A stretch of 64,000 nucleotides of DNA from Agelaius tricolor (Eukaryota; Chordata; Aves; Passeriformes; Icteridae), in contig JALJCS010000009.1 of the NCBI GenBank assembly GCA_023055355.1, forward strand, positions 23,399,001-23,463,000. The letters are read 5' to 3'. A program made the translations under genes and the position numbers. The notes under the pieces are model-generated. The model ran no database searches, was not told where the DNA came from, and was given only the letters and a program-made list of their open reading frames with translations. Shown here piece after piece: positions 26,260 through 41,317 of the stretch; positions within the stretch are counted from its first letter, which is position 1; each line of letters begins with the position of its first letter.

Positions 26260-29200
26260 TTAAAAGGTTGCATTCACAGTGGGCTTCCTCTTTTTTCCCA
26301 GGTAGTCATAAACCTCAGCAAGTTAACTGACACATACAGATAACACCAAGAAAGGCAAAACTGAATGAAAACTGGAATCCATGGAAGTAAGTGAAGAGTA
26401 TAATTAATTATATTCACAGGTGCCAGTGTTTCAGAGCCTGTGCAGACACCAGTTCAGTCAAAAGCATGACAAATATGGGGATAGCAGGAATGTATCTGTT
26501 TACAAACCCATCTGGTAAAAAGCTGCAGAGAGAATAAGCTGGGACAGAATAATATTCTTGCCCTAATGCACACTGGAGATTATGGAAAACTAAACAGACA
26601 TAAATGAGAGGGCTGTGTGTTCCAAAGCCAGAAAGTTACTTGAACACAACCAAGATCCTGAGCAACAACCTGCAGAGATATAGACAAAAAAAAATTGATA
26701 AGACCACAGCATTTGATTCAATTTACTGCCTTTTAAGACAACTATGCAAATCATACCATTTGCTGCCCATCTGTTTGCAGTGGGCACAGATGGTAGTCTA
26801 ACACACTCTGTCCTACCAAAGACACCAAGCAGGTAGCCTTAACTCAGCCATTTTGATTTGCTTTCCATCTCAGCCTTCGGGCATTAATATTTAACACAGT
26901 ATTTGCTTCATGTGGGTCTCACACCCAGAACATCCGTAACAGATGTAGGTTATCACATGTGCAGTCACTGATGACAAATGCATCCATCTACAATGGTTTC
27001 ATACTAAACCCAGCTGAATTTAAAATTTAAGCACCAATGCTATGTTAGTATTTGTTTTCTCTGGTTTTGTACACTCTGCCACTGGATTTGCTGATAACAG
27101 ATTTAAGAAAGTTTAAGGAATTTTTGTATGTGCTTTTCAAGCAAAAATGAAAGACTATACAAACACTACATAAGGTCAAAACTTAGTATTTTTCATATTG
27201 TTCTTCAACAGATTTTTTCTAATGCTTGTTGAACTTTCAGTGATTAGTAACAGTGATTACAAGGCACAGATTGTCTTCATAGATGCCAGTTATGAAGAAC
27301 AACTGGTGACAACAGAGGATAGAATGAAAAGTGATTTCATAACCAGTCTTTTGTAAAAAGGTTAAAAGATCTGTTGAAGTAAATGTAACTGAAAATAAAA
27401 ATATATTTTCCCAAATATTAATTCCTCTCAGAGTTGCTATGGAAAAGTTAGACAAGTAAAAGAATACATTAAGCCTTCCTCCATATAGTGACAGAGCTTG
27501 AGATACACATTATACTTTCTCTGTTAAACAGAGACAGCACTTAGCCATTACTGGAAACCATAAAAGTAAGACTGCTTGTTTTCCCAAATGCTACTTCCAG
27601 CCCCAACAACCAGACTAGGAACAAGCTGATGAAGGTCCTATGGCAAATTATGCAGTCTACAGGAGATGGGAGCAAATGATGAGATAATGTTCCCTTTTAC
27701 ATGAAATTGTTCCACTGTTTTGGCTAGTACACACAGGGGAAAGAAGAACTTCATTGTTCAAAGGTGATGGAATAATTAACAGTTGTTGCAATTACTTCTG
27801 GCTAATTCTCTGTGCCAGGTACATCACAGCAATGAGTCCTACACAACTCTAGTTCTGTGCTTCATGAGCAATTAAGGAACTTTAAGACTAACACTGCCTT
27901 GCACCCTATTGTGTTACTCCAAAGGCAAAGCAGGAGCAATCAGGAGTGCATATATGACTGGTTTTCATGAGAAATTTTGTGCTCTGTCCTGCAATAAGAA
28001 TGTCCTACAGTTTACTCTTATCAGGTGCCAAGACCCTGCCAAAACTGCTTTTATCAACCAATCAACACTGAACTGAAATAGTGAAAAGTTTCTACTGGAA
28101 AGGTGAGAGAATTCTATACTTCACTGAAAAATTACAAGCATCTTTATAAGGTATTCAAAAAAGTCAATACAAAATAAATGCTTTCTATAGGCAACTTACT
28201 TTCTTCAAAGTTAAATTTACAATTACCTGCTAAAATAACAACAAAATAATCCCAGAATTACTTTTAAGAAATTTATTCCCTGAAAATCTCCAGACTACCA
28301 GCTATCAAGACAGTAAATGGGTTATGAAAGTGACCTGATTGTCCAATAACAGATGATGAACAGAGCTTGTATACTGATTGACATATTTCTTGTCTGAACT
28401 CAACTTTTCAAATAAAATTATATAACCATTCTGTTAAATTTTCTGATTATACTGGAATATGCAGTAAGGAATACTGTGCAAATATAACTCTGAGGCTCTA
28501 AAGTAAAAGTGCATGGTTTGAGGATACATTTTTTTGTCTTATTTAGTAATACGTCAGAAAATTTCCATGCATAACATCACAGATCACTTTTGTAAACTGA
28601 GACATTTAAGTATACTTAGAGAGATACATTATGCAAGGGAATTTCAGTCAAAAAAAAGTGCACCAACACACATGTACTAATTGGGAAAGACAGCACCTGA
28701 TCCTGACTCAAGCTTTGGAAGTGGTAAGTGGTAGAGAGATTTGTTTGAGTGTTTGAACATTTCCACTGTTCCAAGGAATGTGCCCTTTAACATCAATATG
28801 CCTATGGAAATAATTTAATTTCAGTGTTTATCCAACCACAAGATAATACAGATGCTGAGGTCATACACCATGTTCTTTTTAGGCAGAGCAGTGCTGCCTA
28901 AAATATTAAATAATTCCATTACTCCACAGGAAACTGCTCACAGCTTGTTAGTCAGCTGATGAGCAATTCCTTAAATTCATCCACTGCTTCAGCTCTATTA
29001 TCATCTGTTTAGTATTGGATGATTCCAGGAGGTCTCTGGTACAACACAGGAAAGTACTTCATATTCAAAAACTTATTAAAAGGAAGTTCAATATGTTACT
29101 AGGCAATAATTTCATTCCTGTCCCAGAAAAACAGACAAATGATATTGCTATAAGTTTCATTTAGGCTATATTAATATTCAGCTCTTTTGCCACTCAATAT

Positions 29201-30239
29201 ATTTATTTTGGCTCTTAATAAAGGAAGATGTTAATCTAGAATTTCATTTGTTAAGCAAGAATGGTCATGTAAAGCACACAGGAACACGTGCTATCAATAA
29301 AAGCCAAAACCGACAATGAAGCTATTCAAATTTGAATTACTAAAATTAGAAAAATGTAAGAATTTAATTGAAGTAAATTTAGCATTTGACAGAATTTCAA
29401 TGAATCATCTGGCAAGTTTTATTCTTAGGTTTAGTTCCATATAATTGACACTATAATTATGCCTATGTTGAAAGGCATTTTAAATATCAGTCAACCTTAA
29501 ATAGTTTTATTTTCTACTATCATAAAACTCATGTCATTTTAAAGAAAATATTTCAGCAATGAGCTACATGGAAGAGGTGCTCTTTTTTCTAGTCCAAGAT
29601 ACAGGTTAAATGATATCTACATTCATCACTTTTATAACCCTCCTGAGCCACATAATTATTCCATCTGATTTTGAAATAAAGTACAATATAGACCATAGTT
29701 AATCAGCCCTTCCATTCAATATACATGAAACAAGTAACCAGCAGCTGGCTAAAATGTATTTCAGGAAGTCTTTTTGGTGTAAATGAGTATGAACTATCAT
29801 TTTTCCACTTTAAACACACACTTGCAGATTGTGTTATACAAACTATGTTCATGTTTGATGAACATAGCTGTACAAAGCATTTATGTTTTATTTGAATTAA
29901 AATTTATAATCACATTAGTTGATATGGGTTAAAACATGTGTAAAGGTTTAAAAATGTAGTTAGTGAATACTGAATAAGTTCCAAAGAGCATTTGCATTTT
30001 AAGAATAGACTGACTACTGCTGGGAATAAAATAGGACATACCACAAATCTCCCAGGATCCCAGTTTTTTCATGCCAATTACTGAAAATCTGCATGTTTCA
30101 GTGAAGCAGGATACTGTTTCAGAACTTACCATACTAATACAGCATTATTTCAGAATAACCCAATTCTTGTTGGACAAGAATCAAGAAGGATCAAAACTAC
30201 TTCCACATTTCCTCGGCAATTCTAATTTAAAAGACTGAA

Positions 30240-30760
30240 AGCTCTGCCTCCCTTGGAGGGATTATTCTTTGCAGATTTGAAGAGAACTGAAGCACTGCTG
30301 CAGCTGAAGCAGATCTGGCTCCCCCAGGTAACTGACAACATGGTGGTGCTGCTGGGGGTGCTGGCTCCCAAAAAACCCAAATCCCTCTCTATAGAATAAG
30401 GAGATCTGGCAGAGACTGTAGAGGCTGGATGGTTCTAAGCTCAGTTTTCCCACTGCCATGATCTTTGGCAAGATCTGCTGAGTTTGTTGTCTCATGTCAG
30501 GAAGCAAGTCTGCAGTAACAGCTGCAGATCCAGCCCAGCACGACAGGACACACCACCAGGGCCCTGCTCTCTGCTCAAGACAATGAGAAAAATGCTTTAA
30601 GCTCCATCTAATTTGTGTTTCTGCAGTGTGATGTGAGGCAGGAAGCCTGCAGGGAAACAAACTGGGCAGAGGAAGCAAGATACAGTGTACACAATCCATT
30701 CTGCCTCCTGGAGAAGTCCCCATTATAATTTTAATTATTAAGATAGGCTTCATCTAGGGA
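30240..30760. other. GC-richer island with the longest open frame of the window
   Basis: The minus strand is open for 163 codons (30753 to 30262). The predicted sequence is rich in His, Gln, Leu and Ser (for example PQQHHHVVSYLGEPDLLQLQ) and matches no family I know. There are no convincing splice sites or poly(A) signal in register. I describe it as an unidentified intronic island and do not call it a gene; an old repeat or noncoding transcript is possible. Confidence 0.3.
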
Positions 30761-31688
30761 GAGACAGCTCTTGCAGAGCAACCTATCATACATGTAGGAT
30801 GAGCAAAAGAGAGGAGAAACCTGGAGTAAAACAGGGATAAATCCAGCTTCACAGTATACACACATCAATTGCATGAGCTTCTCCCCACATTGATTTTCAG
30901 CAGTTGGAGATATTACTCATATGGCCATAATGAAGTTTAAGTATTTAAACTGTAGGTAGGATAAGAAAGGGAACCACCAATAAGTTAAAGCCTTTGACTC
31001 TCACTAATGTGAAGGTCAAAACAGAAATATTTGGGAAGCTAAACATGGAGATGTAGTTAGCTTTGATTTTGTGAAACCCTAACAAACATTACTGACTATT
31101 CAGTAACATAAAAGCTGTATCTATTCTTTTCATTCCACAAACAATAGTCACAAAGGTCACATTTCAGTTATCTTATATTGTCTGCAAGACTTGATACATA
31201 AAGATCACCTTTGCATGGTCATTGTTGCTGCACTTCTATATTCCTGATTTGCCATTTTACTAAAGGAAATTTACTAATCTAAATGGGGGAAAAAAAGTTT
31301 TCTTTTTCCAAGCACTGCTCTTCCAAGTTCAGCATAGAAACTATGACCCAGATTAATATTAAGATAGATAAAGGAATATAAATACAAAAGGTTGAAATGG
31401 AGCAACTGGAGAAGAGTGTTATTTATCTCCATTTGACTTCAGTGCACATAAACATCACATTTCTTGGAATGTCTGTCTAGGAAAACATTAGGCTCATTCT
31501 GAATTTGGAAACTGGACAGCCTATTTTCTGTTGTTGCATATTTCCTTTTGACTTAATTTACCAAAACCAGCAGGAGTTTTCCAAGCTTGAAAGCTTGAGT
31601 CTATCAACTTTCAAAATGAATATGTATTTATTAAGGGATGTTTTTTTGTGTGACCACAATTTATTTGCTAAATAAGCCCAAAAAAATC

Positions 31689-31752
31689 AGACTGGAAAAG
31701 ACAAATCCACGCACAAAATAAGACTGGAAAAGACAAATCCACACAAAAATAC
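31689..31752. repeat. 32-bp tandem duplication
   Basis: AGACTGGAAAAGACAAATCC starts at 31689 and again at 31721, giving two near-identical copies of a unit of about 32 bp. One base in the second half of the unit and the length of an A run differ. Confidence 0.9.
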
Positions 31753-34700
31753 TGGGATGGAGAGAAATGTCTAAAAGAAGGGGGAAATGTGAAGATAACA
31801 AGGCGAGAAGGATGTAATTGATTAGTGCTTGCAGAAGGCAGAAAAATGAGATCATTCCTACCAGAAAGTCATAAGGAATGGCAGAGAAACAGAAAGTTTA
31901 CTTTCTGACATTCTCCAGACAAAGTGAGGGGGAGGGGGAACACCAAAAAACCCTAAACAACCTCCCAGTTTTCTTCAACAGAGACTTCTGATGTTGTAAT
32001 TTTAATACTTTGGAAGGATTCAGAATTTTCAAAGAGTAGGTAAACAGATTTAGAATTTAGGTTTGCCCAAGGAAATGCCAGTATCTGTACAGATAAAGCA
32101 GGAGCTGTACAAGGTCTTCAGAGAATACTGATTTATTAGAACAAGCATTGACAAGATATACTCACAGCTACTGACAATGCTTGGAGGCTTTCTTGTCCAA
32201 ATTTGCTGATGGATTTCTCTTAAATATGAGATATACTTGCATCCTAATATGTGATAAAAATGTAAGGCCGTAGCTTGGGTAAAGTTACACAGTTTACCTG
32301 TTTTACATCTTAGCACTCATTTGTAACTTGAAAACTGAACTGATTAGTAAGTAAATAGAAAGAGAAGAAATGCCTGTGAAAGGGATGATGTCAAATTAAC
32401 CATGTTTAGAGGCAAATATTTATTCTTGCTGAGTGTCCCAGCTCCTCTCTGCCAAAGACAGACATCAGAACTTGAAACTGATAGGTACATACAACAGCTG
32501 CTTTCGTGCAACCTAAGCTAACATTATGTACAACATGATATTGAATATCTATGCACATTTTTCCACAAGAACTTGAAAATCTCACTAGAAGTCTTCTGCT
32601 GTTGCAGCCCACAGTTAAGGCCACTTGCCAGGTTTGGCTTTGCCAAGAAGTTCAGCTCTATATACACAAAAGAGGTTAATTCCTAAACTGACTTTTGCTA
32701 CCCAATTTGGTGTCCCCTTTTTCTTGTGGCTTACTTTCAGTTTTTGTCTGGTTTCAAGCAATTTTGAGAGGGAGCTCTAGCTCTACCTTATCAACAAACA
32801 TTTCCCATACTGATCTTGCCATGAATAAGAGAACTGCAAATTCAACACACCAAAGCTTTTTCAGGGACTAAGACCTGCATTTTCCTGACTACTAAGATGG
32901 CATTGGTTGCTCAATATGATTTCTCTGATCCCATAACAAAGTTACAATTTTTTTGTTGGCTTTTTTTTGATTAAGCAATTTTAAATTCAAATTACCCAGG
33001 CATTTATATTTCCCACAGCCTAGTCTAATATTTAGCATTCATATTCATTGCACACTAATCATTGGTCAGATTTATTATTAATGGTACTATAAAATGATAG
33101 TGATAGTGTCAAATTTAAGTGGTCCCCGACATTAAAAAAAGAATAGATTCAATAATATTTATCAAAAAGCAATTAAAGTATCTGAAATTTTTATCTACCT
33201 AATAACTCAACTATATACTTCAGATTTCATACATTTTTGTTTTAAAAATCAGTAACACATCTAAGTCAATACATTGAAGACAATAAAAGAGGTTGTGTCC
33301 CAGTGTAAGGAAGATTAACTTTTGCACTGATGATCCCACACCATGTTAAAATCAAGGGTTACAGGTGAAAATATTCTTTTCCTTTACTACACCTCATGAC
33401 AGTAAATACTTGTCATTTTCCTTCATTTCTTCTGAATCACATCTCTTCAATGAGGGTACAGACAATCTATCCGTTGCTCCAGCTACTGCACTGATTTTAT
33501 TTCATCTGGAAAGTACAAGATCTTCTTCACTGAATATACACATTACACATTATTTCCCTGCTGTATTTGTTAATCCAGAAATAAAATGTGATAAGAAATT
33601 AATTTAAAATTCTAAAAATTTCATATTTCCTCCTTTCTGACCCATTTTTACCATAGTCTCTGGTGTCTGAAAGAACAAAATAGCTTTTTTGATACTTAGA
33701 GATTCGGGGGAAAGGACCCTGAATTGGTTGGTTTGGGTTTTTTTGCTGTTGGTATATTTTGTGGGTTGGGGAAGAGGATGTTTTCAAGTAATACAAACAA
33801 TACCCTAAATTTCTTTGAACTTCAAGACATTCATACTTGTGGATAACCAATGCATTATGCATCCTGCTTTACCTAACAGAATCCAGACCAATGACAACAG
33901 CTTTAATGCACTCTATTCCACTGTTTTTAAAATCCTGATTCCTGTGACAAACATCTTTTGATACAGAATACTCAGATTCTGGCCATATTTCTTTTGCAGT
34001 GATATTCCCAGGAATACTGTTCCTCTAGAACAATGCAAATGCCACAGCTGGACCCCCTGGTTTTAATGCTCTGCTGAAGAATGGAAATTCTTCAAATGAA
34101 GGAAATAGTGAAGAGCAAAGTGACTGTAATTGTTTACCTAGCAAAGGCCTGGTAGAAAATCAGGTGGAGAATCATAAATCAGGGCAGCTCCTTTGTTTTA
34201 AGCCTTATTTGAGTCAAATACCACAAATTCCAAGCTCTGCACTAAGGCACTTTGCATATCAAAGTGTACTGCATTAATTTAAGTATGTTTTGACATCTTT
34301 GCATGACAGATTATGAAACCTGAACCAGATTCATTCTTAATTTTCCAAGACTCTCTCATTTCTTCTGGTGCTGAATCTATTTCAGATCACTATGTAGCAT
34401 ATCATGGTATTCTCAAGGTACAGGAAGTCAACTATTGATGGTCTAACCAAAACTCTTACTAGAACATTCTTTCAGAATTAGCCCTCTTCTATTACCAGGT
34501 CCAATTTTACAGATATGCCAGAATTGCTGGATTAGCATTAAAACAAATCATAAGAATAAAAACCCCAGTAGACAAAATACTATAAAAGAAGATTCCTCTG
34601 TCTGAAATTAATTTTTTAGAACTAGAATTCTCTGATATTTAATGGAAAAAAGCAAATTTTCTTGGTTGTTGAGCATGAAAATGTCTACTCCAACCCCTTG

Positions 34701-36448
34701 TATTACCTCAATGAACACAACACTCTTTAATAAAAACCTGTCTTCCAGAAAGACAATAAAGTTTAAAATTTCAAGAAATGAAGACCCTATGACTTTCCTT
34801 GGAAATTAATTTCAAAGACTAAAACATATATTGCTAAAAATATTAAGACAATTTGTCAGACTTTAATTTTAAGCCACTAATATATTTCTCTGTTACTTTA
34901 GAAAATCTTTTCAATAGCCATTTTATTCCTCTGGAAGGGCACGTAGAAAGCAGTTAAATCATCATTCTCTCTCCTTTTTCATAAACTAAGTCAGACTGAG
35001 ATCCTCAAGTCTCTCATTATATCACACTTCTTCCAGCCAAGTAATTTTTGTTTCTCTCCTGTAAATCTATCAAGATTTCTACAGTTGTCTTTTACATTCA
35101 CAAAAACAAAAAGACAAGGCAAGCAAAAAAGAGAGAAAAAAGTGAAAGCTTCTCTAAAAAGCACTGCATTCTGGTTGTTCAGCCCTTATCTAAATTTCAC
35201 ACACTGGTAATTTATATCTCTGCTATAAAATAACTCAACCACCAGTGCAGAACTAAACTAGTAATGTAGCAGTCAATTGTTAAACTTCAGTACCATTAAC
35301 ACACACTCCTGTTTGTAAGGCAATTAACCAATTCTCTTAATAACCCTCACATTAAGGTACAGAATCATAAATAGAGAAGCATAACATGTAATCACCTCTC
35401 CAGAAAATGAGACTGTAAAATGCATTCTGATTCTTCATGGGAGATAATTTCATTAATTTTCTCTTTATCTAAATTGCTACCTGCTTCATGAGAAGATACT
35501 TTGTCTCTGAAGACAAAGCAGTTTCCCTGTCTCCCAAATATTAACGTCATTAAGTCCTGGGGCAAGGAATGTGCCTCACCTAGGAACAAGTAAACACAAA
35601 AGTAAATATTCTTTGCACCTTCTTTCCTGGTAAAGATCAGTCTGAGCCATGGAGTTGTATGGCAGCAATGAAGTCTAGCTGATGCTACTCACAGAAATAA
35701 TGGAGTTTCTGGGATGATTTGGGCTGCCACCTACCTCCACACTTGTGCACTTCCTAACTAGGAAGGCTGCCAGAACAACAGTGATCTGTAGCCAGTTGGT
35801 ATGGTCAAAGTCTTTGTTACTGTGCAGCAGGGAGAGAGAGACTGACAGATATTTTAGGAGATTTAGAATTTTTTAGGAGATTTTGGGGACAAAAATCTGT
35901 CCAAGCAATAGATTTTTCAATGTTAATTATTTTGCTGTCTCCTCCACCTCTCCCCAGCCCTGGTTTCTAAAACAACATGTTTAACATTGATATAAGGTCA
36001 AGCATTAAGAAGTTGAGGAATGTTTTTCTCAACTCTAATAGAACCTTTTATTTGGAGGATTTAACTGAATGGAAATAAGAACATGATCGTAGTTTAGTAA
36101 TTCCTTTATTTTTCCTGATTACTGAGAAATAAAACGATGAAACACACAACTATTATTTTATCATTACAAAATTGCCTAAATTTTTTTTTCAAATAAAACA
36201 GCTAAAAATTTTAAAAATAAATATTTTGACTATACACTAAAAAAAATAAATATATCACCCAAGCACAACAGTGTAATTTTTCAAGAAGTGAAGCATTAGT
36301 TACCAGTAACAACTGTAATCAATTTTTCATTAGATATGGAGTTCTCATATAGTGCTGCTAATTCCCTGGCTTTCACTAACAATTTAAGATAACTTATAAA
36401 ATAATAGAGAAATAATTTCTTGTGCTTTAGATAAAATGCTTTTGATTC

Positions 36449-36514
36449 TCTAACTACATAAAAATCTAACTATACAAACTATATCTAAACTAGAACTCTA
36501 ACTATATAAACTGC
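36449..36514. repeat. Degenerate tandem repeat of TCTAACTATA-like units
   Basis: The motif TCTAACTA or a close variant begins at 36449, 36465, 36484 and 36497, with spacings of 16, 19 and 13 nt. It is followed by an A-run at about 36518-36530. Confidence 0.7.
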
Positions 36515-37259
36515 ACTAAAAAAAAAAAAAGGAGAAAGATTTCAGGTGAACAAAAGGACAAAACCCCACACAGACCATGTCAGGTAGGCAACAGCATGCA
36601 AGATTTCCTGGTATTTTTTTTTAATCTGAATTATCATCACCTCTCATAGAGCATGAAAGCATACTAGTATTCTGCAGGTTAATGTCATTTGGTTGTTGAC
36701 CAACACAAATACAGAAGTCAGAAGAGACTGAAAAACATTTTTCAGAGCATACATTCCACCACATTGGCTGTTGTGTTTGGTTTTTTAAGCAGAAAAGACT
36801 GTGTAATGAGGAAAAATCACTTTTTCAGACTAAAACACTCTTAACCCAATAACTAGCCTTTTAAATAGCTTATGAAAAAATACATTTGAAATGACACAAA
36901 CAGGAAAGCTTGTCATCTCATACTTAAATTAGTCTCCCAAGATCTGATGTCTGATACAGAGTCTGATCCAGAATCTGTTCCACAAGTGCATAATAAAAAG
37001 GTCACTGAAGGAAAAATTGACACAATCTGTGAAGACTCTGCTTGGTGACAAAGACTGTGAGACTAAGACTAATTTGTTTAAAAGCCTGAAACTGTAGGGA
37101 ACTCAGGACAAGCCTGCAGAGAATTTTGTAATCACAAAAGATAAGGAAGAGCAGGAGTTCTTCCAATCCTTCAGGCCACATTTGCCTAAAGCAAGAAGAT
37201 AAGGGAGCAAAAGGAGGTGGCCACTGAGTGGGAAGAGAAGATCTACTGAATTATGCAAA

Positions 37260-37830
37260 GCTACCCTAAGACAGCAGTAAAGAGAGGCTTACATTTGTGG
37301 AAAGCACAAAGCACTGCTTCAGACATTTCCCCAGAGTGGAGGGAGAGAACACAACACAGCCTTGCCCCCAAGCTTCCTGCACATTTCCCATCCTGATCAC
37401 AGAAGAAACATTGCCCCTTGGCCCTGCCATGATCACACATTTCAGAAGAGCTACCTCCTTCTTTTCCCCCAAGTGGGCAACCTCCAGAGTTCCCCAAGGG
37501 CTCGGGATCACTGACATGAGCTCTTATCAGGGCACAAAACATGGGGAAGGATAAAAACTCAGGCACGTTGGGAGTGAGGCTGCTCCAAAAACGAGTTAAC
37601 AAGAAACCTCCACACTGCACACCTGCAAAGGGGCACATCACCCCGGGATGGCTCCTCTTTGGCACTTACAAAAGGTCTCATGTTTTGTCTTCCCCCAGAG
37701 CTGCCTGCACACCAAGCTCCCAGGAATGTTGTTTTCTACTCCTTACTCTTCCCTCCTCCACAACTGGAAACTTCCCATGGCTGAGAGGATTTGACAGCAA
37801 ACCAGGGCTATCAGCTTTGCCCTAGAGATC
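37260..37830. other. GC-richer island with overlapping open frames on both strands
   Basis: The stretch stands out from the AT-rich intron and is open for 134 codons on the minus strand and for 85 and 94 codons on the plus strand. Frames on opposite strands at the same place suggest low stop density caused by base composition. None of the translations resembles a protein family I know. An old transposon fragment or conserved noncoding element is possible. Confidence 0.3.
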
Positions 37831-38559
37831 CAGCCAGCCAGCAAGGAGTGAAGATGGAGCCACCATAAGGCAAATGGAAGACCTCTCTTTCAACTGACCC
37901 AGATAATTCATAATTTTGTCATTTGGCATCTGAAAATAACTTTGGGAAGCATATGGGATATTTTTAATATTTTCACTTATGTCATGCAATAAGTCTTTCC
38001 AACAGTTATTTTTGTTGTCACATGATATTTTTATGGCATTAGTCCCATGATTAATAAGCTGTTTTAAAAAATGTACTGATATATAGTGATTTATTATTTT
38101 CCTTGGCTTTAACAAAAAGTGATGAAGTAAAGCTCTGCAGACAGCTTGATATAATTATAAAATGACAATATCTGGCATGCATAAATATGATTTAAAGCAT
38201 GATATACATAATTACTACACTATTTTGATATCTTTATTTCCTAGACTCAGAAAGACTCAGTTTAACTAAATATACTTATCCTCAAAAAGCATCTTAGATA
38301 CCTATTTAATATTACTAAAAACTTGGAATTTTTTTCCTGACCTCCATGTTTTGAGGTTTTTTTCAACTGGCTGAATTTTTTTTTACAGAAAATTATCTTC
38401 TATTCTTCACAGATTATGTATCTGGAGGTAAACCAAGAGATTTCCTCAGATTCTACAGATAACTATTTATTTTGAATCGTCCTTATATACATATAGCTTT
38501 CGATCTATCAAGACATCTGTCTTACTCAATATGCAGAACACTCTTGGTCATTACAGCTT

Positions 38560-38665
38560 ATATGTGTATATATCTATATATATCTACACACACAAATATA
38601 AATACAATACATATGCATAAACAAAATACAATTACATACTTATGTGTATGTACCAAATATATATG
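38560..38665. repeat. AT-rich degenerate TA/CA simple repeat
   Basis: Imperfect runs of TATA, TATG and ACAC units occupy about 100 bp. This is a decayed microsatellite. Confidence 0.75.
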
Positions 38666-41317
38666 TTAGAAACTCCATTTTCAGTGACAAATGGTTTGTG
38701 GCCAGATTCTGCATATTCCCTTTGAGGTATTTGGGAGGTACCAACATCAGAAGAACAACGTCTGACATATGAAAATTATAGACAATATACATAGCATACA
38801 CAATATGCTACATCAATAAGGCAGTAAAACCAGTAATATTTTGAAAATTCAAGGCCATTTTAATAAAAGAAATGTAAATCTATAAAAGGAAAATACAGTG
38901 ATTGTTTATTGCTGCGTAAGAGCTGTAATCTTTTATAGTTCAGTCTACAGTAATAATTTATAAGTTAATTAGTTGCAAATTTTAAATGGTTGTTACTATT
39001 GCTATTTGTACTTTAAAATGTGGACTATCTTGTAATTTTTATAATCAGAAAATCTTAATGTGGTTCTGTAACTGAATAAATACTTCTTATTAAAATAGCA
39101 AAGGGTGCAATTTATCTTTCACTATCAACATGCAGTTTCTCTTTATTTCAGTTTTGGTAAAATAGCTCACTGTGCTTATTTTTTCGGAATGAAAAAGAAA
39201 TCATTAAACACAAGCTATTCTGACACTATGTGAAAACTTCCATGGATTCCTAAAAGGGAAGTGGGAATGATGTAGGAGAGAGAAGAGGAAAACAAGAATA
39301 TTCAGACATTTGCACTCTGCAGGGCAAAGCAAGGTAACATACTGAGAAGCTACAGAAAATATTCCAGTTTCACTTTAGGCCTGGCCTCCCTAAAAACATA
39401 AGCCTGACTAACTATGCAAATGTCAAGCTGTAGTATTTTTCTGCAGCTCTAGGCTGAAGTCTGAGGGAATATTGGTGATCATGATCCTTACCTAACCCAG
39501 ATCTAAAAGTCATGTACTAATGCTTGTGATGTGGATTGTCTTTTCAGTAGTGTTAGAACAGTACTATATATATAAACATAAACTGATTTTTGAATATATT
39601 TAAAATCAACGAACTACACATCTCTGAGCTGTTAATGAAAAATGTCTTTCACTTTACACTATTTAAAGCCATTCATGTCCGTTAGGGTCTGTACATCTGC
39701 CTCCAATCTGAAGAATGCTGCATTGATAACATAAATATGCAATACTTTTATTCTTTATGAGGCACATTCCAAAATTCTCCATTTAACTGTGAAAGATACC
39801 CCATCCTGACAGCCCTTCCTTTCTCCTAGACAATTTATGAGCCTAAGCACCTGCATGCTCCATCCTTCAGCCATAAGCCCATGCACTTGTGCCAGAATTA
39901 GAGCCCTTCCTGCACACTCCCCACTTTCTCATCCTGCTTTGTCAGTCATGCACTGTGACTCTCTCTAGGAGTCAAGTGTAAGCAGAGCTGATGAGATCTC
40001 ACAGAACTGGCTCCTCCAAAACAGGTAGCATCCTTGACCCTCCATCTCCCCATTTCAGTTTCTTATGGGTTGCTGTTAGGAAGATGTTGTTTATAAAGTT
40101 CTAGAAAATAAAATTAAATGCCACACAGCTTGGAAGAAAGTCTCCAGGTAAGCAAACTTGTTCACTGCTACATTTGGCACATAGTCAATGTCTGCTCAGC
40201 GAGTGAAGACACAGCCTCAGTCACATTTATTCTTTTACAGAGGACAAATGAAGACCATGGAACATTTAAAGCTTCCAGATAGCTTAAGTGAGGCTGTACA
40301 ATGCATAATGCTTGTATAGGCAATCTCCAGAGACACAGTTTACTCTGAAAAATGTCAATGTCACTCTCAATAATTGCAAAACTCTAGAAATCGCTAAAAT
40401 GTTCTTTCATTGTGTTTCATCTGACTCACCCTGCAGTAAGTTTTCAGTGCTGCTTCTCTGCAGATGTAGCAGTCATTGGATTTTTCAGAGACCACTTTTA
40501 CAGCTCTGGAGACTCAGCTTTTACCAGAACTGATACTATTAAACTAGCTCTACAGTGCTGATATGGTCACCTCTCATCCACAATGAACAAAGATCTCATA
40601 AACGTGAGGGAAAACCAATAACACAAATTCTGGCAAAAGGTGGACCTCAGAAAATACTGAAAAAATACAAGAAACTTTTTTTCAAAAGAAGGCAAGCCAA
40701 AAATCTGAAAGGATGGGGGTAACATGAAAGTAACTAACTATATAGTCAGAGTGTGTGTGTTCTCCTGAACCAGCTAAAAGAAGAGTGACCAGAATGCTGA
40801 TCAAAAATGAAAAGAAACCCAGTAAGAAATAAACAATATCTGGTCTATGAAATTCTGTTTCTGAACTACTGACTCCCTATGTCAGACGGATATTTACATA
40901 TATGTTGCTAGCATGAAGAAGAATTTTACAGTGAAAACTCTTCCATTTACATGCTTGAGACCTTAGAAACAACATGGAATTACAAAGACAAGACATCAGA
41001 AAATCCTAAAGGAGGACAAAGAAAGTTAAAAGACTTCTAAGAAATCCAAGAATGCATAGCAGTTTATTTATCAAAAGATAGCAAGAATTGCCTAGTGCTT
41101 TTTTTCCCCCTTGCAACATGTGAAAATATTGAAAAACTGAACTGTGTAGACAGCCTCAAGAAAACTGACAATGTCAGTTTCATTGTCCTTGTTCTGGTTT
41201 TCAGATCCCACCCCATAAACTAACACAAGGTTTGAATGAAGCTTATCTCACTTTATACCTTCTTAATTCCTTTTCAAATGGTGCCAAATCCTTAGAATTA
41301 AAAGCCAGCCTTTGGAT

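Noticed and set aside
26160..26260. Possible processed retroposed copy ending in the A17 run
   Set aside because: The upstream sequence has no poly(A) signal at the right distance and no recognisable transcript.
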